Source: JAKZVK01 sp965248255 (GTDB lineage: Bacteria > Acidobacteriota > Terriglobia > Bryobacterales > UBA6623). Taken from it: 64,000 nucleotides of DNA. Both the position numbers and the translations under genes were made by a program. Location of the stretch: positions 744,001-808,000 of the forward strand of contig CBDFIW010000001.1 of NCBI GenBank assembly GCA_965248255.1, in the 5' to 3' direction. Under the pieces are notes generated by a model. The model was not told the DNA's origin, made no database searches, and worked only from the letters and a program-made list of their open reading frames with translations. This document shows positions 1-9,326 of this stretch, in pieces; within the stretch, counting starts at the first letter, position 1, and every line of letters begins with the position of its first letter.

Positions 1-1101
1 GGGGCATCTCTTGCGGGAGACGAAACGAAACCGCAAGGTAGAGCGCTATTGGGATCCGTTCCCCGTTGACTCTCCGATCCCTTGGGTAGAGGAAGACGAG
101 CTCGATCAATTCGACGTTTTGTTTGAGCAGGCGGTCAGCCGTTGTCTGAGACTCGGATCGGCGGCCATTTACCTTAGCGGCGGATTGGACTCGGTTAGTG
201 TTGCTAGCGTAGCAGCGGACCACTGCCGCCGCCAGGGCCGGCCGGCCCCGTTGGCGCTGTCGCTCCTGCTCCCGCATCCGGATTGCGACGAGACCGATGT
301 GCATAACGGTGTGGTCGATACTCTCGGCCTGTCGCAGGTATCGGCATCAATCGATGAGGTTGTGGGTGCGGAGGGAGTCTTGGGCGCAGCGGTTGCCTTA
401 AGCCGGAGTTGGCCCACGCCTTTGATGTGTCAGCCCCTGCCGGCTTACGGCTACCTCGGGCATATGGGGAGACGAGAGGGGCGTCAAGTCATCCTGACAG
501 GAAGTGGCGGCGACGAGTGGATGGAAGTGAGTCCCTTTCTCGCCGCGGACTCGTTGCGAACGCTTCGTCTGGGCAGGCTCTACCATCTCTGGAAGAGCCT
601 TTACAACTCACACCACCTTTTCCTGTCGAGGTTTTCACCACACTTGCTCTGGAACTACGGGCTACGGTCGCTCGTCGCAACGCCCATCAAAAGAGCCTGG
701 CACAAGGTGACCCCGTCGAGTCTGCACGCGTACCGGGCCTGGCGCGTATCGCATTCGATACCCCGCTGGGTCGCTCCTGATCCTGAGCTGCGGAAAGAAC
801 TCATCGAGCGATGCGTAGCGACTGAAGAGCGAAGCGCCAAGCTCATCTCGCGACTCGGAAGCTTTTACGCTTTGGCGTTGCGGCAACTTCTCGATCATCC
901 ATTGAGTATGCTAGAGATGGATGAACTGTTCGAACTCGGGCAGCGCGTGGGCGTTCGGATCCTGCACCCGTTTTGGGACCCCGACCTGGTTCGGTTCCTT
1001 TACCGCGTGCCACCGGAGTTGCTCAATCGCGGCCTGCGAACCAAAGCGCTTGTCCGTGAGATGTTGGCCCGCCGATTCTCGGAACTGGGCTTCGCCGACC
1101 A

Positions 1102-1108
1102 AAAAAAG
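1102..1108 (+). other. A AAA AAG slippery heptamer in the cyclase gene
   Basis: The heptamer is in the correct phase: the zero-frame codons are CAA AAA AAG. A -1 slip puts the ribosome on GTC ATG GCG, exactly the frame that holds the conserved C-terminus. It is the same heptamer as the dnaX frameshift signal. I see only a weak 4-bp stem downstream (GCGA/TCGC near 1114-1136), so programmed use is inference. Confidence 0.45.
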
Positions 1109-1277
1109 TCATGGCGACCGGCTACTTTGAGTCGATCGCTTTAAAAGAGGGGCCGAAACTTTGCAAGAGCATGAACGGTATGCCGCACCTGACAGAACTC
1201 GGTCTGGTGGATGAGGGCGCTTTGCGGCCGCGGATCGCGGCAGTGCTGGCAGGCAGGAGGCCGTATGACGGGTCCGT

Positions 1278-1316
<39 letters not shown>

Positions 1317-1369
1317 GAACGTCGAAGCATGGCTTGGAGGCTGCAGTAGAGCCTAAAGGAGAAAGACGC

Positions 1370-1552
1370 ATGACCGTAAGTCCGAATGACGACCGGAAAG
1401 AACCAGGTAGGGCTTCTTCGAAGCAACCGTGGTCGCCGATGGCTTTGACATATGTGTGCAACATCAGTGACATCGTGCAAGGGGGCCCAGGAAAGACAGG
1501 TGCAAATACGCCTGATGGAGTGGATCCGGGGAAGCCGCCTGGGATGGGGTAG
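1370..1552 (+). CDS. Candidate lasso-like RiPP precursor peptide, 60 aa
   Basis: The ORF starts at ATG 1370 with AAAGGAG 8 nt upstream, 13 nt after the cyclase stop. The leader contains W21-S-P-M-A-L26-T-Y-V-C30, which matches the lasso leader pattern Y-xx-P-x-L-xxx-G, with Trp for Tyr, Met for Pro and Cys for Gly. The conserved penultimate leader Thr could be T43 (KTG). That would give a 16-residue core, ANTPDGVDPGKPPGMG, with Asp at position 8, the right spacing for an Ala1-Asp8 ring. The tail is rich in Pro/Gly and lacks bulky plug residues, so threading is doubtful. A GG at 38-39 could be an alternative cleavage site. The position between a cyclase and a kinase supports the call. The core boundary is inference. 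Confidence 0.6.
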   Translation: MTVSPNDDRKEPGRASSKQPWSPMALTYVCNISDIVQGGPGKTGANTPDGVDPGKPPGMG

Positions 1553-1588
1553 CGCCCGGCGAGACAGCGAGCCTGGGGCGCTAACCAC

Positions 1589-1892
1589 TTGATGCCGCGG
1601 CTTACCATCACCGCTGCTGACCACATTGAATGCCCCGGTTCGGAAGGAGCCGATGCCAATCGGCAGGCGTGGCGTGGTACCGACGCCTCGGGCTGGGCCT
1701 ATGGCTACACCGTGGACGGCTTTTACTGGATGTGCCTGCCCGGCTCCGTGAGCTTTCGTTTCCGCCGGCATGCGGATGAAGTGCTAGCGGTTGCTCAAAC
1801 TTCCCTGAAACAGGATGTCATCCATGACGCGTATCGGCGCCAAGCGCTGCCCATGATCCTGCTGGTACGTGGGCACGAAGTGCTCCATGCTA
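1589..1892 (+). pseudogene. HPr-kinase-like protein, N-terminal fragment (interrupted by IS630)
   Basis: These are the first 101 residues of an HprK-like protein that ends at a TA target. Removing the element 1893-3056 and one TA joins VLHA-S to AVTMPQGVVALCG in frame, giving a 284-aa protein. The start is TTG 1589 or ATG 1592; no strong ribosome site is visible. HprK-like kinases occur in lasso clusters such as the paeninodin cluster, where the kinase phosphorylates the precursor. Here it directly follows the candidate precursor. Confidence 0.7.
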
Positions 1893-3056
1893 GTGTAGTG
1901 CACCATAAATAATGTAACTTATATTGGCTTCCCATCGTCTCTATTAACAGGAGGCATGGGATGCGAAGAGCACAACCAGTAACTTTGAACACAGCGCAAT
2001 GCAAGCAGTTGGACCGCTACGCGCGCGGCCGCCAAGTCGCCGTTCGTCTCGCCCTGCGAGCCAGGATTGTCCTGCTGGCCGCCGACGGTCTCGAGAATAA
2101 GCAGATCGCCGCACAGCTCGGTGTCTCGCGGCAGTTGGTGGCCCGCTGGCGCACGCGCTTTCTCGAAAGCAGCATCGCCGGCATTGCAAAAGACGCCCCA
2201 CGGCCCGGTCGTAAACCTGCCGTCTCGAAGCAGAAAGTACAGCAGATCATCCACAAGACCACCCGCGAGAAACCGTCCAACGCCACCCACTGGAGCCGCC
2301 GCACCATGGCCGCCGCGGCCGGCGTCAGCGCTTCCACCGTGGGACGGATTTGGCGCGCCCATGGCCTCAAGCCCCACCGCGTCAAGACCTTCAAGCTCAG
2401 CAATGACCCGCGTTTCGCCGAGAAACTCGACGACATCGTCGGACTCTATCTCAATCCGCCTGAGCATGCTCTGGTTCTCTCGCTCGATGAGAAGTCCCAA
2501 ATCCAAGCCCTCGATCGCACCCAGCCCGGCCTGCCGCTCAAAAAGGGACGCGGCCAAACGATGACCCACGATTACAAGCGCAACGGCACGACCACCCTGT
2601 TTGCGGCGCTCAACAGCCTTGACGGCAGCGTGATCGCCGAGTGCATGCCCCGACACAGCCACCAGGAATGGCTGCGCTTCCTGCGCTTAATTGACCGCCG
2701 CACTCCCAAGGACAAACAGCTTCATCTCATCGTGGACAACTATGCCACCCACAAGCATGCCGCTGTGAAGCGTTGGCTCGATCGTCACCCGCGCTTCCAC
2801 ATTCATTTCACCCCGACCTCGGCGTCGTGGCTGAACATGGTCGAGCGATTCTTTCGCGATCTCACCGTCAAGCGCCTGCGCCGCGGCGTGTTTCGCAGCG
2901 TGGACGAGCTCGTCGCCGCCATTGACGACTACATCGCCCAGCACAACGGGCATCCCACGCCCTTCATCTGGACCGCGACCGCCTCCGACATCCTCGAGAA
3001 AGTCAAGCGCGGACGTGCCGCCCTGCATAAGGTGCAATCTGCTTGACGCACTACAC
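1893..3056 (+). mobile_element. IS630-family element, 1,164 bp, intact
   Basis: The ends read GTGTAGTGC inward on both sides. The element is flanked by duplicated TA (1891-1892 and 3057-3058), the IS630/Tc1 target signature. It carries one uninterrupted transposase. It differs in sequence and layout from the six 1.09-kb IS630 copies elsewhere in the window. Confidence 0.92.
1961..3046 (+). CDS. IS630-family transposase, single ORF
   Basis: The 361-aa DDE transposase has an N-terminal helix-turn-helix (KQIAAQLGVSRQLVARWRTRF, about residues 36-56) and a second DNA-binding segment (TMAAAAGVSASTVGRIWRAHG). The catalytic motifs are LSLDEKSQIQ, LIVDNYATH and NMVERFF, giving the D-D-E triad. Length and order are normal for the family, with no frameshift. 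GGAGG lies 6 nt upstream of the ATG. It should be active unless silenced. Confidence 0.95.
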   Translation: MRRAQPVTLNTAQCKQLDRYARGRQVAVRLALRARIVLLAADGLENKQIAAQLGVSRQLVARWRTRFLESSIAGIAKDAPRPGRKPAVSKQKVQQIIHKTTREKPSNATHWSRRTMAAAAGVSASTVGRIWRAHGLKPHRVKTFKLSNDPRFAEKLDDIVGLYLNPPEHALVLSLDEKSQIQALDRTQPGLPLKKGRGQTMTHDYKRNGTTTLFAALNSLDGSVIAECMPRHSHQEWLRFLRLIDRRTPKDKQLHLIVDNYATHKHAAVKRWLDRHPRFHIHFTPTSASWLNMVERFFRDLTVKRLRRGVFRSVDELVAAIDDYIAQHNGHPTPFIWTATASDILEKVKRGRAALHKVQSA

Positions 3057-3609
3057 TAGCGCCGTTACCATGCCCCAAGGCGTGGTTGCTTTGTGTGGCG
3101 AATCGCGGGTCGGCAAGTCAACCCTGGCCTACGGATTACATGTGCGTGGCTACCGGCTTTGCGCCGATGATGCGATCGGGTTTCAGACGACCGGTCAGCG
3201 TATCCAAGCCGTGCCGTTACCGTTTAGTATTCGGCTTCGACCGGAAGCCGCTACCTTCTTTAACTGTGAGCGAGCCGCAGCTTCGTCTCCGCCGGACCAC
3301 AGCAACGTGTCCTTCGACGGAGACGGCCTTCCAGCGTTCGCGGCTCTGGGCGTGTTGACGCGTTTCGATGGTCTGCCCGACGGGCGATCGGTGGAGGTGC
3401 GCAGGCTTGCATCAGCTCGGACTTTGGCGGCCGTCTTGCCTCACGCCTATTGTTTTAGTCTGCACGACGGAGAGCGCAAACGTCACATGATGGAACAGTA
3501 TTTGCAGATGTGTGCGCGGCTCCCGGTCTTTTCGATTCGTTTCCAGCCTGGTCTAGACAAACTGGCGACGGTTTTGGATGCCATCGAGCTCCTGGGAAGA
3601 ACCAACTAA
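3057..3609 (+). pseudogene. HPr-kinase-like protein, C-terminal fragment with Walker A
   Basis: This is the continuation of the gene that starts at 1589. It carries the P-loop GESRVGKST followed by a LCADDAIGF segment, as in the HprK/P ATP-binding domain. The fragment runs to TAA at 3607-3609. The rejoined length of 284 aa is close to that of HprK-like proteins of RiPP clusters. An ATG inside the fragment (3070) could give a truncated product, probably without function. Confidence 0.75.
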
Positions 3610-3622
3610 GACGGACCCCAAA

Positions 3623-4291
3623 TCAACCCAACTCCAGACTCTCTTGCTCTTGAGATGGGATTTGGTCCTGACTGCTGTTGGTTTTCGTCTGCCGAAGCCA
3701 CTCAACTAATTCAACGAATGCGTGTCCGCGGTGGCTGTGAACCCACTTTTCCTCGAGTGACAACTCCGCGAACGAAGCTTCCAATTCCGGGACATCGAAG
3801 AGGGGATCGTAGCCGAAGCCGCCCTCGCCCACCGCCTCCTCGAGGATGTAGCCCCCAACTGCCGCCTCGAACGTCCGCACCACCCGCCCTACCCGCGCGA
3901 GAGCAATGCAACAGACGAATCGTGCCGCCCGTAGGGATCGCGGGAAGTTCGCGAGCTTTTCGAGGAGTAGCGCGTTATTCGCCTGATCGTCGGCCCCTGG
4001 TCCGGCGAAACGCGCGGAGCGGATTCCCGGGGCTCCGCCTAGAGAATCCACGACGAGTCCCGAATCGTCGGCGAAGACGAAGGGCGACCTCTCCCGGTCA
4101 CGGTCCTGGTGATCGAGCACCCATTGGCTGTAAGCGAGGGCCTTGGCGACCGCGTTGTCCTCGAAGGTGCTGCCCACTTCCGGGCAGGGAAGAGGCGGCA
4201 GGCCGAGGATGGTGAACTCCTCGCCCGCAGCAAGCTGATACTCCTTCAGCTTGTTCGGATTACTGGTCGCGCAGAGCAGCTCTATCGGCAT
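3623..4291 (-). CDS. rdgB: Non-canonical purine NTP pyrophosphatase (RdgB/HAM1)
   Basis: The 222-aa enzyme hydrolyses ITP, dITP and XTP to monophosphates and so keeps deaminated purines out of nucleic acids. Visible family motifs are ATSNPNKLKEY at the N-terminus (nucleotide-binding Asn/Lys), TFEDNAVAKA, FADDSGLVVD (catalytic Asp), GFGYDPLF and SHRGHA. A Gln/Ser-rich tail extends past the usual end. Its ATG overlaps the TGA of rph in ATGA, so the two are translationally coupled; rph-rdgB is a common gene pair. Confidence 0.95.
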   Translation of the reverse strand: MPIELLCATSNPNKLKEYQLAAGEEFTILGLPPLPCPEVGSTFEDNAVAKALAYSQWVLDHQDRDRERSPFVFADDSGLVVDSLGGAPGIRSARFAGPGADDQANNALLLEKLANFPRSLRAARFVCCIALARVGRVVRTFEAAVGGYILEEAVGEGGFGYDPLFDVPELEASFAELSLEEKWVHSHRGHAFVELVEWLRQTKTNSSQDQIPSQEQESLELG

Positions 4292-5007
4292 CAGAGGCGG
4301 ATGACCTGCTGCTGGGTTTCGATGAGACTCTGAATGCCTCTATCAGCCAAGGCGAGCAGCTGGTCCAGCTCGTCGCGCGAGAAGCTCTCGCGTTCGGCCG
4401 TCGCCTGCACCTCGACGTATTCGCCGGCCGAGGTCATCACGACGTTCATGTCGACGGCGGCTTGAGAGTCCTCCTCATAGCAGAGGTCGAGCATGGGCTC
4501 ACCATCGACGATGCCGACGCTGGTCGCAGCCAGGTAGTGCCGCAGGGGGAGTTCGGGGATGACGTTGAACTCGACCATCTGTCGCAGGGCCAACGCCAGG
4601 GCTGCCCAGCCGCCCGTGATCGACGCCGTCCGCGTGCCACCGTCTGCCTGGATCACATCGCAATCGACCAACAGCGTCCGCTCACCCAGTTTGTCGAGGT
4701 TCGTAACCCCCCGCAACGATCTCCCAATGAGTCGTTGGATCTCGTGCGTGCGTCCGCCGGGACGTCCCCGGTTCACCTCCCGGGCTGTGCGCGTCGAGGT
4801 CGCGCGCGGCAACATGCCGTACTCGGCCGTGATCCACCCCTTACCGCTGCCGCGTCGAAAGGCGGGAACCGTCTCTTCGAGGGAAGCCGCGCAGATGACC
4901 TTGGTGTGGCCGACTTCGATGAGCACCGAGCCCTCGGCGGTGGGCAAAAAATTGGATGTGATCTTGGTGGGGCGCGCTTCCTCGGCCCGCCGTCCGTCGT
5001 GACGCAT
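4291..5007 (-). CDS. rph: Ribonuclease PH
   Basis: The phosphorolytic 3'-5' exoribonuclease trims tRNA 3' ends. The 238-aa product starting MRHDGRRAEEARPTKI at 5007 matches the usual N-terminus; the open frame extends further upstream but that part has no homology. Motifs seen are EYGMLPRATSTR, GRPGGRTHEIQRLIGRSLR and DCDVIQADGGTRTASITG, including the Arg/Asp phosphate and catalytic residues. It is followed by rdgB with a 4-nt overlap. Confidence 0.95.
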   Translation of the reverse strand: MRHDGRRAEEARPTKITSNFLPTAEGSVLIEVGHTKVICAASLEETVPAFRRGSGKGWITAEYGMLPRATSTRTAREVNRGRPGGRTHEIQRLIGRSLRGVTNLDKLGERTLLVDCDVIQADGGTRTASITGGWAALALALRQMVEFNVIPELPLRHYLAATSVGIVDGEPMLDLCYEEDSQAAVDMNVVMTSAGEYVEVQATAERESFSRDELDQLLALADRGIQSLIETQQQVIRL

Positions 5008-5026
5008 CAGTACACTGTAGCGCGGG

Positions 5027-6025
5027 CTAGGGGCCGTCGGCTGGCTGGACGCGCGGCGTACCGCAGCCGGCCAGCATCCGGCGCGCTTGTTCGCGGTATC
5101 TGGCTCGAACGTCACGGGTGGGCGGACGGCAGCGGCTCGAATCGAACCCGACCAGCTCCATGCATAGCTTGTCGAGGTAGCCGTCGCCGCTGGTGTGCTT
5201 CTCCATCTCGCGCCAGAGCCGGTAGAAAGGCAGGGCGACGGTCATCAGTTCGTGCTGTGCCTCTTTGTAGCGGCCTTGCTCCAGCAGGCCCCACAGACGC
5301 ACGCCCCACTCCGGCCAGTGGTTGCAGATGTGGACTCCGACCGCCCGAGCGCCCAGCATGTGGCTGGTGACGAAGCGAAGCTGGTTATCGATGATGCTGA
5401 GACGATCGGCGAAGCGTGCCACAACCGACTCGAACTCCATAAACCCGCTGTCGGGCGTGGCCCACTTCAGGCCGACTACGTTCGGGAACTCGGTCAGGCG
5501 CTCACCCAAGTCGGCCGTCACGCCGGCACTGGTCCAGTAGGTGTTGTAGATTATGATGCCGATGTCGGCGGCCTCGGAGGCGGCCCGCACGTACTCGAGA
5601 AAGTCTTCGCCGGTGTGCTTGAAGTAGAAAGGCGGCGAGACTTGGATGTAGTCGGCGCCGAGCTTCTCGGCCGTTCGTGCCAGCTCGACCAGTTCCCGCG
5701 TGTTGGTGGTCATGGCGCCCATCGCAACGGGGATTCGTCCGGCGGCCTGCTCGATGACGGCTTCGGTGACCTGACGACGCTCCTCAAAGCTCATGGTTGA
5801 GAAGTCCCCGGCGCCGCCGCCGGCGAGTAACAGGCCCGTCCCCTCGCGCACGCCGCCGCCGATGACGAACTCGACGTGCCGTCTCATACCGTCGAGGTTC
5901 AACGAGAGGTCGCCATCGTGGAAGAGAGTCGGGATGGTGACGTAGCAGCCGCAGAGGCGGCGGCGTAGGTTAGCGCGATCCATGGTGAGTTGGCCTGAGG
6001 AGTTCGCGTTGGAACGGGCTTCCAT
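5027..6025 (-). CDS. Dihydrodipicolinate synthase/N-acetylneuraminate lyase family aldolase
   Basis: This is a Schiff-base TIM-barrel aldolase of up to 332 aa. The Schiff-base lysine sits in VVGLKWATPDS and the conserved Tyr in IIIYNTYW. The substrate loop GAMTTNTRELVELA and the LGADYIQVSPPFYF strand fit the family. It is not lysA-pathway dapA by context: the neighbours are a PhyH dioxygenase and a Gfo/Idh/MocA oxidoreductase, which suggests sugar-acid or keto-acid catabolism. The start is ATG 6025 or ATG 5983; both have weak purine-rich upstream sequence. The substrate is unknown. Confidence 0.85.
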   Translation of the reverse strand: MEARSNANSSGQLTMDRANLRRRLCGCYVTIPTLFHDGDLSLNLDGMRRHVEFVIGGGVREGTGLLLAGGGAGDFSTMSFEERRQVTEAVIEQAAGRIPVAMGAMTTNTRELVELARTAEKLGADYIQVSPPFYFKHTGEDFLEYVRAASEAADIGIIIYNTYWTSAGVTADLGERLTEFPNVVGLKWATPDSGFMEFESVVARFADRLSIIDNQLRFVTSHMLGARAVGVHICNHWPEWGVRLWGLLEQGRYKEAQHELMTVALPFYRLWREMEKHTSGDGYLDKLCMELVGFDSSRCRPPTRDVRARYREQARRMLAGCGTPRVQPADGP

Positions 6026-6138
6026 TGTAAGCCTCGACCGCGGAACTCGTTCACAGGACCTCGCGACGCCCCCTGTGCAGCCTCCCGACCCAAGTGGCTA
6101 CAATACCTTTCGCTGTCATCCATGCTTAGGGGGACGAG

Positions 6139-6903
6139 ATGCAAGCCCGTCCGAATCTACCAGGCGCACTCAAACACGACTTCGACCGCGACGGCTTTGT
6201 GAGCATTCCCGGCTTCCTCAGCCGGCAAGAAGTCCAGCAAGCCGAGCAGAGGCTCGGTCGCTACATCGATGACGTCGTTCCCAATCTGCCGGCGAACGAT
6301 GCGTACTTCGAGGTGAAGGGTAGGCCCGAAACCCTCAAACAGATGCATCGCATGATGCAGCACGATTCGTGGTTCCAAGACTTCTTCGTGTGTGAGCGAT
6401 TTCTGGAGCTGGCCGAACTGCTTCTGGGCACAAAGGTCGTTCCCAGGGGCGTCGAGTATTTCGCCAAACCACCCCTGGTGGGCACGCTGACGCCACCTCA
6501 TCAGGACGGCTACTACTTCATGCTCGAGCCCAACGAAGCGTTGACCATGTGGTTGGCGCTCGATGACATGACCGAGCAGAACGGTTGCATTCGTTACGTG
6601 CAAGGCTCACACCGCAAAGGCATGCGACCTCACGCCAAGTCGAATGTTCTGGGGTTCTCACTGGGAATCACCGACTACGGCCCCGAGGATGAAGCGGCGG
6701 AAGTCCCCATGTCGTCGCAGCCGGGCGACCTGCACATTCATCACAGCATGACCATTCACCGTGCCGAAGGGAACCCGACCGAGCATCCGCGGCGCGCGCT
6801 GGCGTCTGTTTGCTACTCCGCACTTGCCCGGGTGGACGAAGAGGCTTCCGAGGACTACCAGCGTGAGCTGACCGACGAGTTGGCCAAGGCCGGGAAGATC
6901 TGA
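6139..6903 (+). CDS. Phytanoyl-CoA dioxygenase (PhyH) family protein
   Basis: The 254-aa Fe(II)/2-oxoglutarate oxygenase has iron ligands visible as H121-x-D123 (PPHQDGYY) and a distal His within HIHHSMTIHRAE (about residues 199-210). An Arg in RRALASVCY probably binds 2-oxoglutarate. AGGGGGA precedes the ATG by about 6 nt. It is divergent from the aldolase gene and 23 nt upstream of the oxidoreductase, so probably co-transcribed with it. The substrate cannot be told from sequence. Confidence 0.9.
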   Translation: MQARPNLPGALKHDFDRDGFVSIPGFLSRQEVQQAEQRLGRYIDDVVPNLPANDAYFEVKGRPETLKQMHRMMQHDSWFQDFFVCERFLELAELLLGTKVVPRGVEYFAKPPLVGTLTPPHQDGYYFMLEPNEALTMWLALDDMTEQNGCIRYVQGSHRKGMRPHAKSNVLGFSLGITDYGPEDEAAEVPMSSQPGDLHIHHSMTIHRAEGNPTEHPRRALASVCYSALARVDEEASEDYQRELTDELAKAGKI

Positions 6904-6926
6904 GCTGCCAAAGAAGGAATGAGCGT

Positions 6927-8258
6927 ATGGCCGCAGAGTTCACCAGACGAGGTTTTCTTGGTTCCGCCGGTGCTCTGGCGAGCGCCGCCGCGCAGGACCG
7001 CAAGCCGTCCGGAGCCGCGGGAGCCAACGACCGCATCACCGTCGGAATGATCGGCGTCGGGTCGCGCGGGCAGGAGCTTCTCGAAGCAATCAAGAAGGTC
7101 GAGGGGACCGAGATTGTCGCTGTCTGTGATGCGTACAAAGGGCGCCTCGATCGTGCCGTCAGTCGAACCAACGGCCGCGCCAAGAGGCGGCGTGACCACC
7201 GCGACGTCCTTGCGGACTCCTCCATCGACGTGGCCGTCGTCGCTTCACCCGACCACTGGCACAAGCGACAGGTGATCGAATGCCTTGACGCGGGCAAGGA
7301 CGTCTACTGCGAAAAACCTCTGACCTACGCCACCGACCAGGGCCACGAGATCGCAGCGGCCGTAAAGAAAAGCGGTCGGCTTCTCCAGGTGGGTGCGCAG
7401 GGCATCAGCGCACGGGTCCAGCAGCGGGCGCGAAAGCTCGTGCAGTCGGGCAGGCTGGGAGAAGTGACGATGATTCGGGCCGGCTACAACCGCAATACAG
7501 CGGGCGGTGCGTGGTTGTATCCGTTTCCTCCCGACGCGTCTCCCAAGACGGTCGACTGGGACATGTTCCTTGGCGACACGACCAAGCGGCCGTTCGACCT
7601 TGAGCGGTTCTTCCGCTGGCGTTGCTATCGCGAGTACTCCGGGGGAATCGCGACCGACCTGTTCGTTCATCTGACCACAACGATTCACTACATCATGGCG
7701 GCCACGATGCCGAAGAGCGTCGTGGCACGGGGTTCGCTCTACCGCTGGGGCGAGAGTCGGGACGTCCCTGATACGCTCAACGCCATCCTCGAGTACCCGG
7801 AGGGATTCACCGTCAACCTCAGCTCGACTTTCAACAATCAGAACAACGCGGAAGGGTCGTTTGAGTTCCTTGGCACGAAGGGTAGCCTGCTGATGGGCTG
7901 GAACCGGATGACGTTCGTGCCGGAGCGCAACTTCGAGAACAACCGCTGGATCATCCAGGCCTGGCCGGAGGAGTTGGAGCGGCGGTACTACGAGGACCCT
8001 AAAGTGGAGCGGGAGGAAGAGGCTCGCTTGGCGGCGCGCGGAACCCAGCGGGCGGTCGAAGAGTTTCGGGAGCCTGGGGCTAGCCCGACCGTAAAGCACT
8101 TCATCAACCTCTTCGAGTCGGTTCGGGCCCGAAAGCCCACCGTGGAAGATGTCTGGGCGGGTCATCGGGCGGCGGCTTGCGCCCACCTGGTCAACAACTC
8201 CGCCGAGACCGGGCGGGTGGTCCTGTGGGACTTCGCCACGGACCGGCAGAAGGCCTGA
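6927..8258 (+). CDS. Gfo/Idh/MocA-family oxidoreductase with Tat signal
   Basis: The 443-aa protein begins with a short Tat-type leader (TRRGFLGSAGALASAAA), then the Rossmann motif GMIGVGSRGQEL. VVASPDHWHKRQVIE and CEKPLTY are the cofactor and catalytic-lysine motifs of the family. The C-terminal half is the usual beta-sheet domain that binds a sugar-like substrate. Exported members with Tat leaders are common in bacteria that degrade glycans. AAGGAA precedes the ATG. Probably an operon with the PhyH gene. Confidence 0.92.
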   Translation: MAAEFTRRGFLGSAGALASAAAQDRKPSGAAGANDRITVGMIGVGSRGQELLEAIKKVEGTEIVAVCDAYKGRLDRAVSRTNGRAKRRRDHRDVLADSSIDVAVVASPDHWHKRQVIECLDAGKDVYCEKPLTYATDQGHEIAAAVKKSGRLLQVGAQGISARVQQRARKLVQSGRLGEVTMIRAGYNRNTAGGAWLYPFPPDASPKTVDWDMFLGDTTKRPFDLERFFRWRCYREYSGGIATDLFVHLTTTIHYIMAATMPKSVVARGSLYRWGESRDVPDTLNAILEYPEGFTVNLSSTFNNQNNAEGSFEFLGTKGSLLMGWNRMTFVPERNFENNRWIIQAWPEELERRYYEDPKVEREEEARLAARGTQRAVEEFREPGASPTVKHFINLFESVRARKPTVEDVWAGHRAAACAHLVNNSAETGRVVLWDFATDRQKA

Positions 8259-8290
8259 TTCCATGTCGCGCGATTCAGTGCCGTGCGCGC

Positions 8291-8402
8291 GAGGGGCCGT
8301 GAAAAATCGGGGACAGTCCGCTTCGCGCCGCTTGTGGGATTTGAAAACAAAGAAGTTACGTGGGTGGCGCTTGGTACGGTCCCCATTTTTTCACGGCCCC
8401 TC
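8291..8402. repeat. REP/MITE-like inverted repeat, 112 bp
   Basis: GAGGGGCCGTGAAAAATCGG at the left is matched by its complement (…CCATTTTTTCACGGCCCCTC) at the right, about 24 bp with one or two mismatches. The loop contains GGGGACAGTCCGCTTCGCGCC. It lies between two genes on the same strand and could form a transcript hairpin. The layout resembles REPIN-type repeats. Confidence 0.75.
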
Positions 8403-8533
8403 AGTCTGAGCAAGCGGTCAGGCGCCTGGCCTCGAATCTAGGCGCGCAGCTCGCAGCCAAATCTACCGCCGAGGGGAGCCTTCGGTCTTCGGGGACGACG
8501 TGTCGTGCCCGTACATCGCAAGGGGAATCGCAA

Positions 8534-9310
8534 ATGTCTGATCGCGTTCTACTCGAAGAGATGACCTGGCCCCAAGTCAAGGCGGCACTTGACGGCGGCG
8601 TCGAGACCGTTATCATCCCGACCGCTTCGGTCGAGCAGCACGGCCTCCATCTGCCTCTCCTCACCGACACGATCATCGGCGGCCGAGTCGCTGAGGTGAT
8701 CGCGCGCAAGCTCGGCAACACGCTCGTCGCACCGGTGATTCGTCCGGGTCTGTCGTCCCACCACATGTATTTCCCCGGTTCCTTCACCGCCTCGCCCGAG
8801 ACCTTTCGCGCCGTGATCGAAGAGCACTGCCTGTCGCTTTCGGCCCATGGCTTCAAGACGATGATTCTCACGTCCGGTCACGGCGGGAACTTCAGCTACC
8901 TCGACGGCATCGGCCCGTATCTGCAAGACTCGCTTCGCAGTAAAGGCCGGCCGGTGCGAATCATCCCGCACGTCAATCTTCTACGCTACTCGCGCATTCA
9001 GCAGGACTTCCTCGGGGAGAAGTATGGCGTGCCGTTGGAAGAGGCGGGATTTCACGCCGACGTGATTGAGACAGCCTGCATGCTGGTGATCCGTCCCGAC
9101 CTGGTGGACATGTCGAAGGCCGAACCGGGCTACATTGGCGACAACAAGCCGCTGCTCGATCGTATCTTCGTCGACGGTATGCAGTCGGTGACCGCCAATG
9201 GAATCGTCGGCGACCCGCGCCGCGCCACGCGCGAGATGGGCGAGGCGCTGCTCGAGCACCTGACTGACGTGTTGAGCGGTGAGTTACGCGAACGCCTAGG
9301 CTGGAGCTAG
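8534..9310 (+). CDS. Creatininase-family amidohydrolase
   Basis: The 258-aa metal-dependent amidohydrolase of the creatininase/MftE superfamily has metal ligands in SVEQHGLHLP and LLTDT, then TSGHGGNF and EAGFHADVIET. The ATG at 8534 follows GGGGAATCG and starts directly at the family N-terminus (LLEEMTWPQVKAAL). Upstream in-frame codons overlap the repeat at 8291-8402 and are not coding. Substrate unknown; neighbours are secreted or catabolic enzymes. Confidence 0.88.
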   Translation: MSDRVLLEEMTWPQVKAALDGGVETVIIPTASVEQHGLHLPLLTDTIIGGRVAEVIARKLGNTLVAPVIRPGLSSHHMYFPGSFTASPETFRAVIEEHCLSLSAHGFKTMILTSGHGGNFSYLDGIGPYLQDSLRSKGRPVRIIPHVNLLRYSRIQQDFLGEKYGVPLEEAGFHADVIETACMLVIRPDLVDMSKAEPGYIGDNKPLLDRIFVDGMQSVTANGIVGDPRRATREMGEALLEHLTDVLSGELRERLGWS

Positions 9311-9326
9311 GTAAGGAGTTCCCCCA

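Noticed and set aside
4462..5370. 302-aa plus-strand ORF across rph
   Set aside because: Antisense shadow of rph and the aldolase gene, both strongly supported by family motifs.
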